Shown in pieces: positions 1-11,620 of a stretch of 64,000 nucleotides of DNA. Every line of letters begins with the position of its first letter. Positions within the stretch are counted from its first letter, which is position 1. Both the position numbers and the translations under genes were made by a program. Source of the stretch: Trichuris trichiura (Eukaryota; Nematoda; Enoplea; Trichinellida; Trichuridae); assembly GCA_037903355.1 (NCBI GenBank), contig JBAJFE010000004.1:3100001-3164000 (forward strand), in the 5' to 3' direction. The notes beneath the pieces were generated by a model. It was not told the origin of the DNA, did not search any database, and was given only the letters and a program-made list of their open reading frames with translations.

Positions 1-974
1 CTAATCATTTTTTCTATTATAAGAACTTATGATACCAAAAACAGGATTCATACAAGATTGTCTTAATATGTCAGTCTGAGAGAGTGAATCGCCAGCTTTT
101 TGCTATAGCTTCTTGAAGCACAATGAAACAAGTGAAACTAGCTTGAACCGTACAGATCACATCAGACTTCTCAGACTACGAAACATAACTTCATCTATGA
201 CTAAGAGCAAAAGTATTATTCACAACAGCCACCCAATGTACACAACGCAAGTTATTAAGCAGTAGAGAACTAGTGCTCTCTACACGTTCATTTTGACTCA
301 CATTATTGTGACTGCTCTTCATTCCATCCATTCTTACCGCATGATTCCTATCTTATTTCAATGGGGTACAGGAAAGAAATATTTTTTTCACCTGCTGGCA
401 CACCACTGAAGCGAATAAAATTGTTCGTAAGACTGAAACGCTTACAAAGCTTAGGATGATTCATTTGCGTCTTCTGATTCTGTTTAAAGATAATATCGTA
501 ATAATGAAACGCAGCATCACACTGGAAAAACAGCGATTATTTTCATTTACCCCAATTTTGTCGTATGCTAGAATGAAGCTCCGGCGCCAGTTCAAAGTCC
601 CGCAGGTTGTTCCCCCTTAACCTGAGAATCATCTAGTTCCCAGTATGAGCTTCGGTAGCTGAAGAAAAATGACCGTAGGCATTGATACCTTTGGCCATTT
701 TGCTAAATCGAGAGTTGTACCCTACGTGAATCAAAGTGTTCTACGGGCAGCTCTTTTGTGTAATTTCAATCAATTTTTTCAGAAATTTATTTCATAGGAA
801 GAGTCTACCTCAATTCCTGACGAAATGCATTGCAAAAATGCGACGTAATTATTTTTTAGTTGCATATGAAAATTCGCTGCTATTTCTTCCTTCCAGTTAC
901 TGAATTTTCATCAGAACTTGCTACTGATAATGAGAATAAAATTTTGGAAGCAAATATTTCAAATCCATAAACGT

Positions 975-1162
975 GATGAAGAAATTTATTACGGATATGT
1001 CCCGTTTGTTTTCTATATAAAGAGGCTCCGGAGCTTTCAGGTCATTCGAAACCCATCATTGACACTTAAGACCGCTGATGATGGGTCTCGAATGACCCGA
1101 AAGCTCCGGAGCCTCTTTATATAGAACACAAACGGGACATATCCGTAATAAATTTCTTCATC
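975..1162. repeat. Near-perfect palindrome P1 (85-bp arms, 18-nt loop)
   Basis: Arms 975-1059 and 1078-1162 are inverted copies with about three mismatches, around a loop at 1060-1077. Each arm contains CTCCGGAGCTTTC(A/G)GGTCATTCGA and an outer block with ACGGATATGTCCCGTTTGT. The core GGAGCTTTCGGGTC recurs in palindromes at 3.2-3.9, 34.4 and 39.9 kb, so this looks like a non-autonomous foldback/MITE family. Imperfect direct repeats (TTTCAAATCCAT(A/G)AACG) occur on both sides near 958 and 1198. Confidence 0.85.
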
Positions 1163-1353
1163 ATGAAAACATATTGTCCCGTACCAAGAAACCACGTTTT
1201 CAAATCCATGAACGCACCTTTATCATAAGCTGACGGTGGAAAAGTTACGCATTTTAAAGTTTCTATAAGCTAAGTTGTAAACTTGTTTGATTTGATTGCA
1301 CAAGCTACTTTGATTTAAATGCATAAATTTTCTTAACGGGTTCGTAGAATTTC

Positions 1354-1466
1354 ATGTTGTAGAAACGGAATATATTTTGCGGTTTACAGGAGTAGAAACG
1401 GCTATATTTTACGGTTTACAGGAATAGAAACGGCTGTGTACCGTAAAGTAAAAGTTTCTACAACAT
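1354..1466. repeat. Short inverted-repeat element with three 32-bp tandem units
   Basis: A 13-bp inverted repeat (ATGTTGTAGAAAC at 1354-1366, complement at 1454-1466) encloses three degenerate units of GTAGAAACGGCTATATTTTA plus CGGTTTACAGGA starting near 1360, 1392 and 1424. No coding potential was seen. Confidence 0.6.
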
Positions 1467-1639
1467 CAAAAGCAATCCGATATTCAAACTGAATATTCAA
1501 TGCAATACCAACTTGTTGCGAAGCTTCCATGTAGCAATATCCAAATGAATGACCGTTGTCTTTCCCGAAATTTGCCTTGCGCAGCAAAGCGAACTCTTAA
1601 ATGGGGTTTTCTCGGTTATAAACTCCACTGTCATACTGT

Positions 1640-1816
1640 AACTCTGCTGGCCGTCCTGTTCTGTCTTTTGCTAAGCCTAAGCCTAAACATAAGATTATTA
1701 TTTAGTTTAAGTAAGGGTAATGACGGAGCAGCGAAATGGGCATGCTCATCAGTAAAGGCCGACCAAGATAGCCGCAAACTTATCAGAAAAGAACCTGCAT
1801 TTCTCAGACGGTGGGC
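1640..1816. repeat. MITE-like repeat family M, copy 1
   Basis: Contains the family landmarks: an internal imperfect palindrome around CTAAGCCTAAGCCTAAACATA, a GGCCG(T/A)CC motif, and the right end GAACCTGCATTTCTCAGAC. Related copies occur near 2.2, 11.5, 13.6, 22.3 and 42.4 kb. No transposase is encoded. Confidence 0.6.
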
Positions 1817-2204
1817 GCATAAATGACAAGACCCACTAAATAAATATCCTTAGAATTCGCTTGGAGTATTTTGTAATGAGCGTATACATTTTTACTACAG
1901 AGAGTTACTGTGTGCCCGTACTATGGAAGAATGGAACTTTTTCAAGACTTAGTGGTCTTGAAAGCTCTTTTCTCTCAAGTTTTTTCCTATAAACTGCCGT
2001 GATGGGGATCGGCATACCGTACCTGCCTATGATGAAAACTGAATTTATGCTCGTCGCTGCAGCATTTCTGCCTTCAAGTACAGGCTGTGTGCAAATCAAG
2101 AAAATTGGAATTTTATTTCTTCGTCTTTACGTCGACATACTCTACGTTTATCAGCCGTTTCGTTCTGTATTGATTTAAATCTAGGGTATTATAAAAGATT
2201 TTTA

Positions 2205-2290
2205 CCTTGTGTTAGGCGTAGGCAAGAGCAGAATAAGATGGCCAGCACTACTGCTAGAAGGCAACCTGCATTTTCCAGATGGTGGAACAG
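2205..2290. repeat. MITE-like repeat family M, truncated copy 2
   Basis: Only the right half is visible: TAGGCGTAGGCAAGAGCAGA, GATGGCCAGCA, then AACCTGCATTTTCCAGAT, aligning with the right end of the copy at 1640-1816. Confidence 0.5.
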
Positions 2291-3214
2291 GTGAAAGACA
2301 CGATCCCAAAATTGTCTTCCTCTGCGCAACTCTTGGAAGAGCGATGTATCTTAATTTTTTAAAATGTTTTGAAAAACAGCCGCATTTGGCTTCGACGAAA
2401 ACTGCACGTTTAAGCTACGGCACTTTTAGTCGTGAATATTTTAAAAAATATTTACGAATCGGGTCTTCCTGACCTGAACTGTATTGCAGGTCAACTTTGT
2501 ACTCAAAGTGCCCGAAATTCGACTACCTTAAAGCGTTCGGAAAATGACTTTATCACAGGACTTTTGTTTCCGTCACGGACATCTTGAAAATACTTTTCGT
2601 ATGGAGCCAAACAATCAAACATTACCTCTCAATTTAAGAAATTTTAAAGAGTAGGTCGCAACGTCTGAACTGTCGTTTAACTGCATCGGGGTCAACTGGA
2701 ATATTAAATGACTTTTTGCATGCGTCCTACTGCGCTACATATGCAGCCAATTAATTGAAATCTTTATAGCAATGAACAAAAGATTATCGCCGCCTCTGTA
2801 TAAGCTAATAAATGTTTACGTTGGAACTATTTGGAACCATTGCTTTCTTTTAAAACTGTTTTGCACCAAACGCAAACTGGACTGGTTGAAAAGGAATCAT
2901 GTATCGCATACCATTGAAAAATGCTTTACTGAAAAGTCGAGAAAAAAGAGATATATCTCCCGAAAGGACAACTTTAAATTAAGATGTTCATTGAAGAATG
3001 CAGGTAACAAAGAGTTCGTACAATAATCCAGCAAGAAAGTAAGCAATCTTTCTTGAACTATAGAAGACCTTAACAGAAAGCCACCAGCAGCAGGTTGCAC
3101 TCTTTCGTGTCCTATCATGCTTTGTTTTCTGGTTAAAGGAATCTAAGGCTCTTAACCTATCACTCGAAACTTTCTTTTTTCTTTTTCTTCTTAACCGGTT
3201 TTTAAATTGTTTTT

Positions 3215-3880
3215 TTTCCAAAAATTTTTTCGCGAAATTTCCAACTCGCGTTTTAATTAACGTTTATTGCATAAAAGTTCACTACGGAGCTTTCTGGTCT
3301 CTCCGTGACCCGTCACAACGAGGCTCGCTGCAACGCCTGACTGACGAGGCAGGACTAAGGCTCAACGGCTCAAGATAGAGGTGACAGCTGACGTCTCCGC
3401 CAAAGTTGGTCGAACGGAGCCGCTTGCAACCATGAAGACCCACCCGACGGACGGTACAATTTGCGCTGTTATGACGGGTCACGGAGTGACCCGAAAGCTC
3501 CATAGTGAACGTTTATGCAATAAACGTTAATTAAAAAACAGGTTGGAAATTATAGTTTCTTGGTACAAAACCGTATAGTTTCATTAGGCTGCTTCTTTTT
3601 TTATACGGATTGTAAGTCCCGTTGAAAAATTTTACTACTAATTTCTCCGGAGCTTTCGGGTCCAAACGCGACCTGTCATCAGCGGTCTTAAAATGATGAT
3701 CACATGATGATCACATCTTAAAATGATGATCACATCATTTTAAGACCGCTGATGACGGGTCGCGTTTGGACCCGAAGCTCCGGAGAAATTAGTAGTAAAA
3801 TTTTTCAACGGGAATTGCAATCCGTATAAAAAAAGAAGCAGCCTAATGAGGTTGGAAATTCTGTGAAAAAATTTTAAAAG
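3215..3880. repeat. Palindromic element P2, interrupted in its right arm by P3
   Basis: The left arm (about 3215-3315) pairs with 3472-3551 and, after the P3 insertion, with about 3861-3880. The inner arm contains ATTAACGTTTATTGCATAAA and CGGAGCTTTC(T/G)GGTC. The 156-bp loop (3316-3471) contains CCGACGGACGGTACAATTTG; the reverse complement of this loop segment recurs at 39.99-40.03 kb. The flanks pair again beyond P3, showing that P3 landed inside an existing P2. Confidence 0.7.
3552..3849. repeat. Palindromic element P3, nested in P2 with an 11-bp flanking duplication
   Basis: Arms 3581-3698 and 3733-3849 are nearly perfect inverted copies containing TCCGGAGCTTTCGGGTCC and ACGGATTG(T/C)AA. 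The loop is made of short repeats of ATGATGATCACA. The 11-mer GGTTGGAAATT occurs immediately on both sides (3541-3551 and 3850-3860), consistent with a target-site duplication. The core is shared with P1 and P2. Confidence 0.75.
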
Positions 3881-4179
3881 AATCACTCGAAACTGCTCAA
3901 AGCAAAATCATTCTATTCGATGTCATTTACCTGTGCGAACACAACAATAGTTCATCGCGCAAATTTTTCGTTCGTTGCATGCTGTTCCTTGGTTGCATTG
4001 CGCACTTGTAGCTTGCGGATAGTTACGGTAACGATTGCTCAATTAAAATGGCTCCATCTCGTTGCACTTCGCAAGTTTACAATTATGCCGCTGAACTTCA
4101 AAAGCATTCTGCGGTAAGTTAATTGGTTATATACTCCGTAGCCATTTATTATTCGCTCAGGTTATTTATCCAAACTGAG

Positions 4180-7100
4180 TTACGCAGACCATGGATATGG
4201 AATTAGGGATCCGTCATCCCGACGTAGCAAAGGGAGTTCATATGGATAAAGATTAGCTTTTGGCTCTGATGATTCAGACGAGTTTCCCTGTGGATCCCAT
4301 GCTATAAAGTTAATCCTAATAAAGCGATACTTTGGAAACAGTTGTTCCCAAATGGTAGTTGTGTCGGTGGTGTTCGTCACTCTTATTTCAAAACCATTTG
4401 TACCATAACAGGTTATTACTACCTTAGTTGCGTTGCATTGTCGCAACTGAGAGACAGTTTGACCAATTATTCCCTTGTCCTGGTAACCAAGCCGGCTCAC
4501 GAGATTGTTTATCTGGGTTTCATTAGCTACATAAATGGTTTCTGCCATTACTTCTGAGTAAAGCTGATGTATTGGCTCAAGCGTTTTGCAACCGGGTAGA
4601 CTTGAACCGTTTTTAACGATAGAACCAATAGGCCCAGTTCTTTTATATCTTGTCGGTTCTAGAGAAATACTCGCCGGAAAAGTATTGTTCAGCCCTTCAA
4701 ATGCCATGATTGTTTTGCCCAAGACATTGTCCTTGTACAGGATTATATTCGCATGGACATCTATAAAAACAATAAACGTAAACGTAGGAATAATCATATA
4801 TGGAACTCGACACTTCTGGCTAAAATTCCTTTGAAACTACACGGTAACGTTCAGAAATGAGTTCAGTTATAATTCCAGAAACTTTAGCTCCGTTACTTCC
4901 ACCTATACGTCACTAACCCTTTTGAAAACAAGCATACAAAAGCAAAGCTCATTTCGCGTCGTTTCAAAACGTTCTGCCACCAGGACAGGCAAGTTACTTC
5001 AGCAAAGTCATCTTGTATGCCTTAATAGGATGCTCACAGTCCTGCATTCGTAAAACGAAATTTCGCGGCAAAATTAACGTACCCACTACCGAAGATGTTC
5101 AGGTATCATTGCTGTATTTTGAAAAGTAGCCAAGGTTCATAATGAAAATAAAATTTTTTTCAATTGCGTATATCCTCAAGAAATGATGGCGGACCATTAA
5201 GTTGATAGAAAATAGAGTTCGTTTTGAAATACATGAATCATAGTGCATACCTTTCCCCTAGAAAACAGTGTGTGATAGTAAGTGAAATGCATACGTTGTA
5301 ACGATAGTATATTTATGTGTACGTGTGTTACCACAGCACCAAAGGTCTACCTCCGGACACGACAATGAAGAAGTAAGAGGGTACGTATGTTCCCGACGGA
5401 GGCAGACAATCGCTATAATGTCTATCTGATATGTATAGTGACTCGCAAGGAAACTGTTGTGCTTTTTGCGAGAAAGTACTGACAATAAATTTCCAATAGC
5501 ATAAAGCGCTTACTTGCTAAGGAATCGTTGTCTTTACTTGAATTATTGGACCCTGGCTTATTATCTGGCTGCACTGTAGAATTCTTAGAGGCATTGTCAT
5601 CTGAAAAACGTAGTTACATAAGCTGTTCTATGGATAGCCACAAAGCATTGAGGTTATCAACTTGTAATAATGCAATGCGCGTACCTGGTGGCTTTTCGTT
5701 GTCTTTACTTGGGTCAGTGGGTTCTTGCTTAGAATCGTCCGGTATTACAAAATTATCATACTGTTCATCACCTGGAAGGCATAGTTAAGTTTGGTATTCT
5801 ATAAGTAAACTGTACATTCGTACAACACAAGTTGTTCGTCAGGGCGCCACATACAGACTTCTGATAGGAACATATCTCACAATTTGGTACACCGACAGGT
5901 AAACCAATGTATGGCAATAACTGCGACGGGGCTCTAAATTTCAACAAGAATTTTTAAAATTCCACTTCTGTACTTGCGCAAACATTCTGGAACAACCGCC
6001 TTCGAAAATAGATAACATTCAAGCTGCATTTGTTAACCCCAAATGCTGTGGTACGGAAAGTATAGCATGCTCCCAAAACACTTTGGTGAAACAGACATAC
6101 CTGCTTGTGAAAGCACAAACCCATAGATATGGTCCAGTAAGAGGTTGTGCATTGCCCGGGTCTTCTGGAGTGATTTTATCGCATTTTGACTTGGCACATC
6201 CTACTTCATGTGCTTCGTATCTGTAGAACTGAAAATGAAAAAACTTTCAGCCTGTGGATGCACACGAAACAATAATGCTACGAGTTGAGAATCTTAACCG
6301 CACCGCGAAAAAATTGGTCTGGTTATTGGGCTCTAGAGTAGATTTGTTCATGTTCAGGCATCTGAATATATGGTATTGTAAAAACCTACCGTACGATGAC
6401 AATTTTTTCCTTTGCCCCAACTTCATGTGGCAACTAAATGTTATGATAAGAATGGATAAACACTTTTAATTGGAAGTTTTAGGAACCTACGCGTCATATT
6501 TAATGCTGTATACTGAGCCAGGCAAGTTTTCAAAATCGGCTACCTGACGAAAGTTCTGGCACTGTTCCGTTGAAAATACTTCTGTACCACCGCTGTCACA
6601 GTTTTTGCTTTTTGCATTATACCAATCTCCAATGCTATCAATAGATTTGAAAGCGTCGTCTGTTTTCTCTGTTTCAGCCGCTGAAATTGCCAGTGGGTAC
6701 TTTGCATTGTCTGGCGCGATTGAACTGCAATTATTTGCAACCGTTTGCGCGTAGGCCGCCATGCTGTGATTCCAGAAGCGCTGAAAGTGCAACTTTTTCA
6801 GGGAACGGTTTAAAGCAACAGTGAAAGCCAGACCAGCAAGTTCAATCTTCAGACAACGTTTTCATGCATACCCCATTTGAAGTGGAATGAATATTTCCTG
6901 TTATTTTGAACGCTTTCGTGTGGAGCTTGGAAAACTAACGCCCTATATTGGTTAGTGAAATTTAGCATTGAATCCAAACTGAAATAGAGCATTTTATTTT
7001 ATACCTTTTTACGTTGCTGTGCTTTTTTTATGAGTCTCATTAGGTTCATACTGAAAAGTGACTTCTGCAAGTTCAGAATTTTCAAGTTATTACTTTTCAA

Positions 7101-8568
7101 GAGCTCTTAAAGCAGACGCGTCAGTTCTTCCGCTGAATCACTGCTACGTAAACTGTCATAATTTATTTTGTCTTAAACTTTGTGCTGCTATTGGGAGACA
7201 AATGTAGCCAATGAATGGGTTCCTGTTATTGCTTTTGTTCTCACGTACCTGCCAGACCCTCGGCTCATCGTATGTCTTGAAATTCTTTCGCAGATCAGAG
7301 TTAGTACTGTAAAACCCTTCGTATCTGGACCCCTCACATCCGAAACCCCTCATATCCGAGAGCGCCCATAGACTGACCGTACGCAGTAAGGATGTGTAGA
7401 CGACTTCATCGCCGCCTATTGCTATAGGCTCTTTTCTTTTCTCTGGTCATTTTTTTTTTCAAATGTGGTGTGCGCCGTATGAAATCTGAAGTGCTGTTCT
7501 CCTTTTGAAGCTGAGGCCCACTGACAAAATGAACCATAGCCTGGGACATTTTCTGTAAACGGCTGGTGCTTTACCATTCTTAGGTCACCCCAAGTACTAT
7601 GGTTCATTGCTTCTGTTTCTAGAGGATGAATAGGGTAATTTCTTAAGCGTTTGGTACTTCGTTTGGAACTAAACAGTAATAGAAACGTAAGCTTCCCAAG
7701 CGTAGGCCAGAAATGAGCCCTTATGCACCAACAGAAACAATCAGAAGAGCTTGTCTTTCGGTCAACTCTGAGGACGCTATCTACAACTCCTTAGAAAATT
7801 AATTTCTGTCGGTTGCAGTCTGTTGATGTCATCCACAGCTTAGATACCACCTTAAGCTTACGCGGCCTAAGCTCACCGTGACTACAGGGGTTAAAATCAC
7901 ACGGATTGAACCTGCATTCGGATGCACCATGCAGCAGAACTCCTGCTATCCGGAAATTCCGCATATCCATGCGGCACCCGGTCCTGAGTTGTCTGGACAC
8001 GAGGAGTCCGATTTCAACATAGATTTGTCTGGGCTCAGTGGAGAAGCCTGCGTCGTGCTCTACAAGGTATTGCAAAAAACTGAAAGTTTGCGCAGGTAAA
8101 TTTTGTCAACACATATTTTACGGCTGCGTAGTAACTTAGGGAGAAACATTATATGACAATTTTAAGTATACATACTACAAATACCTAGTTTATTAATAGA
8201 CTAAAATGCAGATAGTAGAAGGGGAAGTTTTATAAGAAAGAAGCCTGCAAGATGCTGACTCAAAGGAGGCATTAGTGAAAGCGAATAAACTTACTATGCA
8301 GTCCATCATTAATGCAGCCTTGTCAGCTCGAAGTTCATTTATCTTAGCCATAACTTCGGTCTTATCATCATTGGAAAGTTGCAGAGCTGAACGTCTGTCC
8401 GTCAGTCACATATCGACATGAAGTTTCCTTACGTGTTCCTGTGGGCGCTACTGAATACGCAGGTAGCGAAAGAACTACGGTAACGGCTAATAATACTGCT
8501 CTTATGCTCAAGAAGCCAATTCCAGTGGACCGCTGTCTTTTCTTTTTATCTCTTGAAGCCGATGTCAT
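4180..8568 (-). CDS. CAP-domain (SCP/TAPS-like) secreted protein, copy 1, with novel C-terminal domain
   Basis: Minus-strand gene, eight exons read from GT/AG borders and phase: 8433-8574 (ATG at 8568), 8295-8386, 6544-6780, 6101-6228, 5824-5933, 5685-5771, 5514-5600, 4180-4760; about 485 aa. The N-terminus has a basic stretch then a hydrophobic segment (RAVLLAVTVVLSLPAYSVA) suggesting secretion or membrane anchoring. The CAP domain runs over exons 2-4 with KINELR, FWNHSMAAYAQTVANNC, CQNFRQ and HEVGCAKSKC. Exon 5 is a Cys-rich hinge (CEICSYQKSVCG...CC). Exons 6 and 7 are hydrophilic 87-nt linker modules. The last exon encodes about 193 aa of unrecognised domain with several N-glycosylation sequons and the motif VVITCYG. 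CAP-tetrad His positions look replaced (I in KINELR, N in CQNFRQ). An AATAAA signal lies at 4145-4150. CAP proteins are extracellular and often abundant in parasitic nematodes; the role here is unknown. The start is uncertain because an acceptor (ttttag) directly precedes the exon, so an upstream exon may exist. Confidence 0.82.
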
Positions 8569-8821
8569 TGCTTTCTAAAACAGGTGCATGAACCAGAACG
8601 ATATTTCTCTAGACGAGGCATTGCAATTAGCTAAGGCCTGAAATAATGAACTGAATACATGATTAATTATGCAAACTATGGGAACGCTCTTTCAGCCTCA
8701 AAACAGAAGCTTCTGAAAGTTTATCTCCGCAAGTCTGTTCCTAAGAACGTAGGGGCCCTGTTTTGCTCTAGCAACGTAAAATCTTGTTACGTAACGCTGA
8801 CTCATGTAATGGGCATAAATA

Positions 8822-10117
8822 TTGGGTTGTTTCATAAGTTCGTTCCGTTTTCTTTAGAAGAAAATTCTTTTTGTACGCAGTTGCTCTCATGCCAAGCAGT
8901 ATATATCATTCAATACCTCTCGATGTTATCTGCAAGTTAGTACAGTTAAATTTTAATATCGCGCTCTTGAGAAGTTTCAGCTTAACTGGAAAGATGGAAT
9001 GTCAGGTCGACAAAAAGGAGCATCTCCGACACATGCTGCTTTTCCTGTATAACGGAGGATTAAGTGCTGTCGCAGCGGCTGAAAAGATCCAGGCGGTCTA
9101 CGGGGAAGAGGCTATCAGCGATCGAGCAGCTAGAAAGTGGTTCTCCCGCTTCAGGGAGGGAAATTTCGATCTGAATGACTGTGCAAGGTCAGGGAGGCCA
9201 AGCGATTTTGATGAAGAGAGACCGAACGCCCTAGTGCACGAAGATCTACGACAGTCGACACGCGAACTGGCTGAGAAGATTGGCTGCAGTCATGTGACTG
9301 TGAGCCGACATTTGCTATTCTATGGGAAAGGTATAGAAAATGGGATTATGGGCGCCACATCAGCTGAGTCGAGATGACAAAATTCGGCGCGTTTCTGCCG
9401 CAGGTTCTCTTCTCGATCGATACCGCCAAGCCGTGGCCCAACGTCGCCCATTTTTCATCCAGATCATCACAGGTGACGAGAAGTGGTGTCTGTTCGTCAA
9501 CATGAAACAAAGAAAGGAGTGGCTGAGTCCTGGTAAGGACCCAACCCGGCGAGCGAAGCCCAAATTGCACGAACGAAAGACTGTGCTGTCCGTCTGGTGG
9601 GATTGTGAGAGTGTTATACATTTCGAATTGCTTCCAAAGAACCAGACTATCACCGCCACAATTTATGTGGAACAATTATGGCGTTTGGCGAGCGCGGTTC
9701 AGCAGAAAAGGCAAAAGAAGCAACATGATATCATGCTGCAGCACGACAATGCCCGACCGCACACAGCAATAATCACAAAAACAGCCATCCAAGAACTCGA
9801 ATGGGAGGTGCTTCCTCATCCGGGTTATTCTCCTGACCTCTCTTCATCCGACTATCACCTTTTTCGTTCGCTCGCTGTCAATTTGCGCGGTGTTTCCTTC
9901 AATAATGACGAAGACCTCCAAAAGTGGCTCTCTGACTTCTTCTCCTCCAAACCACCACATTTCTACCGACGCGGGATAGAACAGCTGGCCAGTCGTTGGG
10001 AAGAAGTCGTGAATAGTGAAGGTGAATACACTGTTGACTAAACAGTTTGTATTTTCGATGGAAAAAATTAAGTTAAGGTAGTCGAAGAAAGCGGAACGAA
10101 CTTATGAAACAACCCAA
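8822..10117 (+). mobile_element. mariner transposon, near-complete copy
   Basis: 1296-bp element bounded by TA on both sides (8820-8821 and 10118-10119), the target duplication of Tc1/mariner elements. The terminal inverted repeats are about 32 bp (8822-8853 and 10086-10117) and differ at one base; they begin TTGGGTTGTTTCATAAG. The interior carries one transposase frame with a frameshift. The length and D,D34D transposase are typical of mariner. It lies in the 5' flank of CAP copy 1, and the matching stretch near CAP copy 2 (about 20.8 kb) has no such insertion, so it arrived after the duplication. The mariner subfamily was not assigned. Confidence 0.95.
8994..10041 (+). pseudogene. mariner transposase, broken by one frameshift
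   Basis: Starts at ATG 8994 (MECQVDKKEHLRHMLLF). Two N-terminal helix-turn-helix motifs are visible, including ARKWFSRFREGNFDL and HVTVSRHL. The frame shifts between about 9325 and 9340, next to an in-frame TAG in the new frame, and continues from MGLWAPHQLS to the stop at 10041. Catalytic motifs are intact in the second part: ITGDEKW for the first Asp, LQHDNARPH for the second and YSPDLSSSDYHLF for the third. The last two Asp are separated by 34 residues, the D,D34D signature of mariner. The C-terminal half is otherwise full length. As it stands the gene cannot make a full transposase, though the inverted repeats are well preserved and could still be mobilised in trans. Confidence 0.92.
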
Positions 10118-11435
10118 TAATTGACTACCGGCTAGCGGAATTGTTAATTTGATACATTAATGGCTTGTCATGATGGAAGACAAGCCGTCAGCCTAAAGAC
10201 GTTGATACATTCTAAAATACAACGTGAGAGTCTGCTTCCATTGTTTTTTGCTTGAAAGTGTTACAACTTTTCCTATTTCTGGACACTGTTTAAAACAAAA
10301 CTTTTTATCCTATGTGGTCCACTTTACCATAGTCACAATCCATTGAGAAAAATTAGTTTCGCGGCATACACGCTTGTTAGAGTGAAAAACCGTTTTGATA
10401 GATATATGTGATTGTATGCTTCATGCTATTGGTCCCTTCTGATACAGAGAAACGCTATTGTAGCATCAGAAACGACGCTTCCAATTATCGCATACAACAC
10501 TACGTAAATTGATCGCCTATATTCCTCAATCTTTAAACTGATGAAGGTTCCTACATTCGCTACTTTAAGCAATAAAAATATATAATGTTAGCTAATAAAG
10601 CAATCTGAAGTCGCACATCTTGTTGTACATTGTATTTATTTGAAGAAATGCTGCTTCAATATAAGAATTTTGATCTAAGAAAACGTCATGTGAGTTTCAA
10701 GGATTCTGACTTAAAATTAAGCATATCAAGTAGCAAGGGCATTTGTGATGGCAGTGACTGCACGCCCAAACCCGTTCATTGTCTTGCAGATTCCGTTAAC
10801 ACTTTGAGAAAGCTACTGAGAATACGGAGTTTTCAGAATTCATCTGATCGTAATTGTATTACTTCTCCCGCACTTCTTGTGCTGACGATAAGGTCAGACT
10901 CCTAAATGCTCAATTCTTGGATTTATCTCCGTCAGTAAAGCAGCTTTCTTTTAAAACATTTAAATTACAGCAGCAGCATAAGTTCATCTGTGATAGGAGA
11001 AAAATGGTTTTCACAATTTCCATAAAATTTTTTAACGCTGATCTTTACCTGCAACAAAATTTACTGCTTTTGATTAAGGGTTACCTTTCTTTCCCTGGGC
11101 GTCAAATGTGCTTGTTCTTTTCCATTTCTTGGGCTAGTCATCCCTATAATTGAACGAATGGTAAGTTATTGTATTGAGTAAACCGCGCGCCTACAAAGAA
11201 TTCAATAAAGGCGGCATTGTCCCTACTTTGCGGGCTACATTTTTAGATCGTTCAAAAAATATAAAACGGTCAGATGCGACAGCATGCAAATGCCTGAAAT
11301 CATGAGTTATGGACGTTTTCAAATCGCAATGGAAAAGGCTTCTGGGCAGAAGCTTCAAGTGTCAATGAACTCGTTTGAGTGAAACATGAAACGTCGTTGA
11401 AGAAGATATAAGGAAACCCATTGGTTATGCGTCCC

Positions 11436-11620
11436 ACTATCTAAGAAATGCAGCTTGGCAAGCATGCTGGCTATACTGTTCCACCCTTACCTAAGCCTAG
11501 GCCAAAATAAAAGTCTTATGTTTACGCTTAGGCTTGTGTAAGGGCAGGAAGCGATGGCCGACAGACTTTCATCATGAAAGTGGGGTGCATAGCTGGCTTG
11601 CCATACAGCTTTTGACTGCG
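11436..11620. repeat. MITE-like repeat family M, copy 3
   Basis: Left end AAGAAATGCAG, then CTGTTCCACCCTTACCTAAG, an inverted GCTTAGGCTTGTGTAAGG, and GATGGCCGAC. It aligns with the copies near 13.6, 22.3 and 42.4 kb. Confidence 0.5.

Noticed and set aside
8871..8993. N-terminal extension of the mariner frame upstream of 8994
   Set aside because: The mariner transposase begins at the Met of MECQVDKKEH; the upstream in-frame codons are untranslated element sequence.
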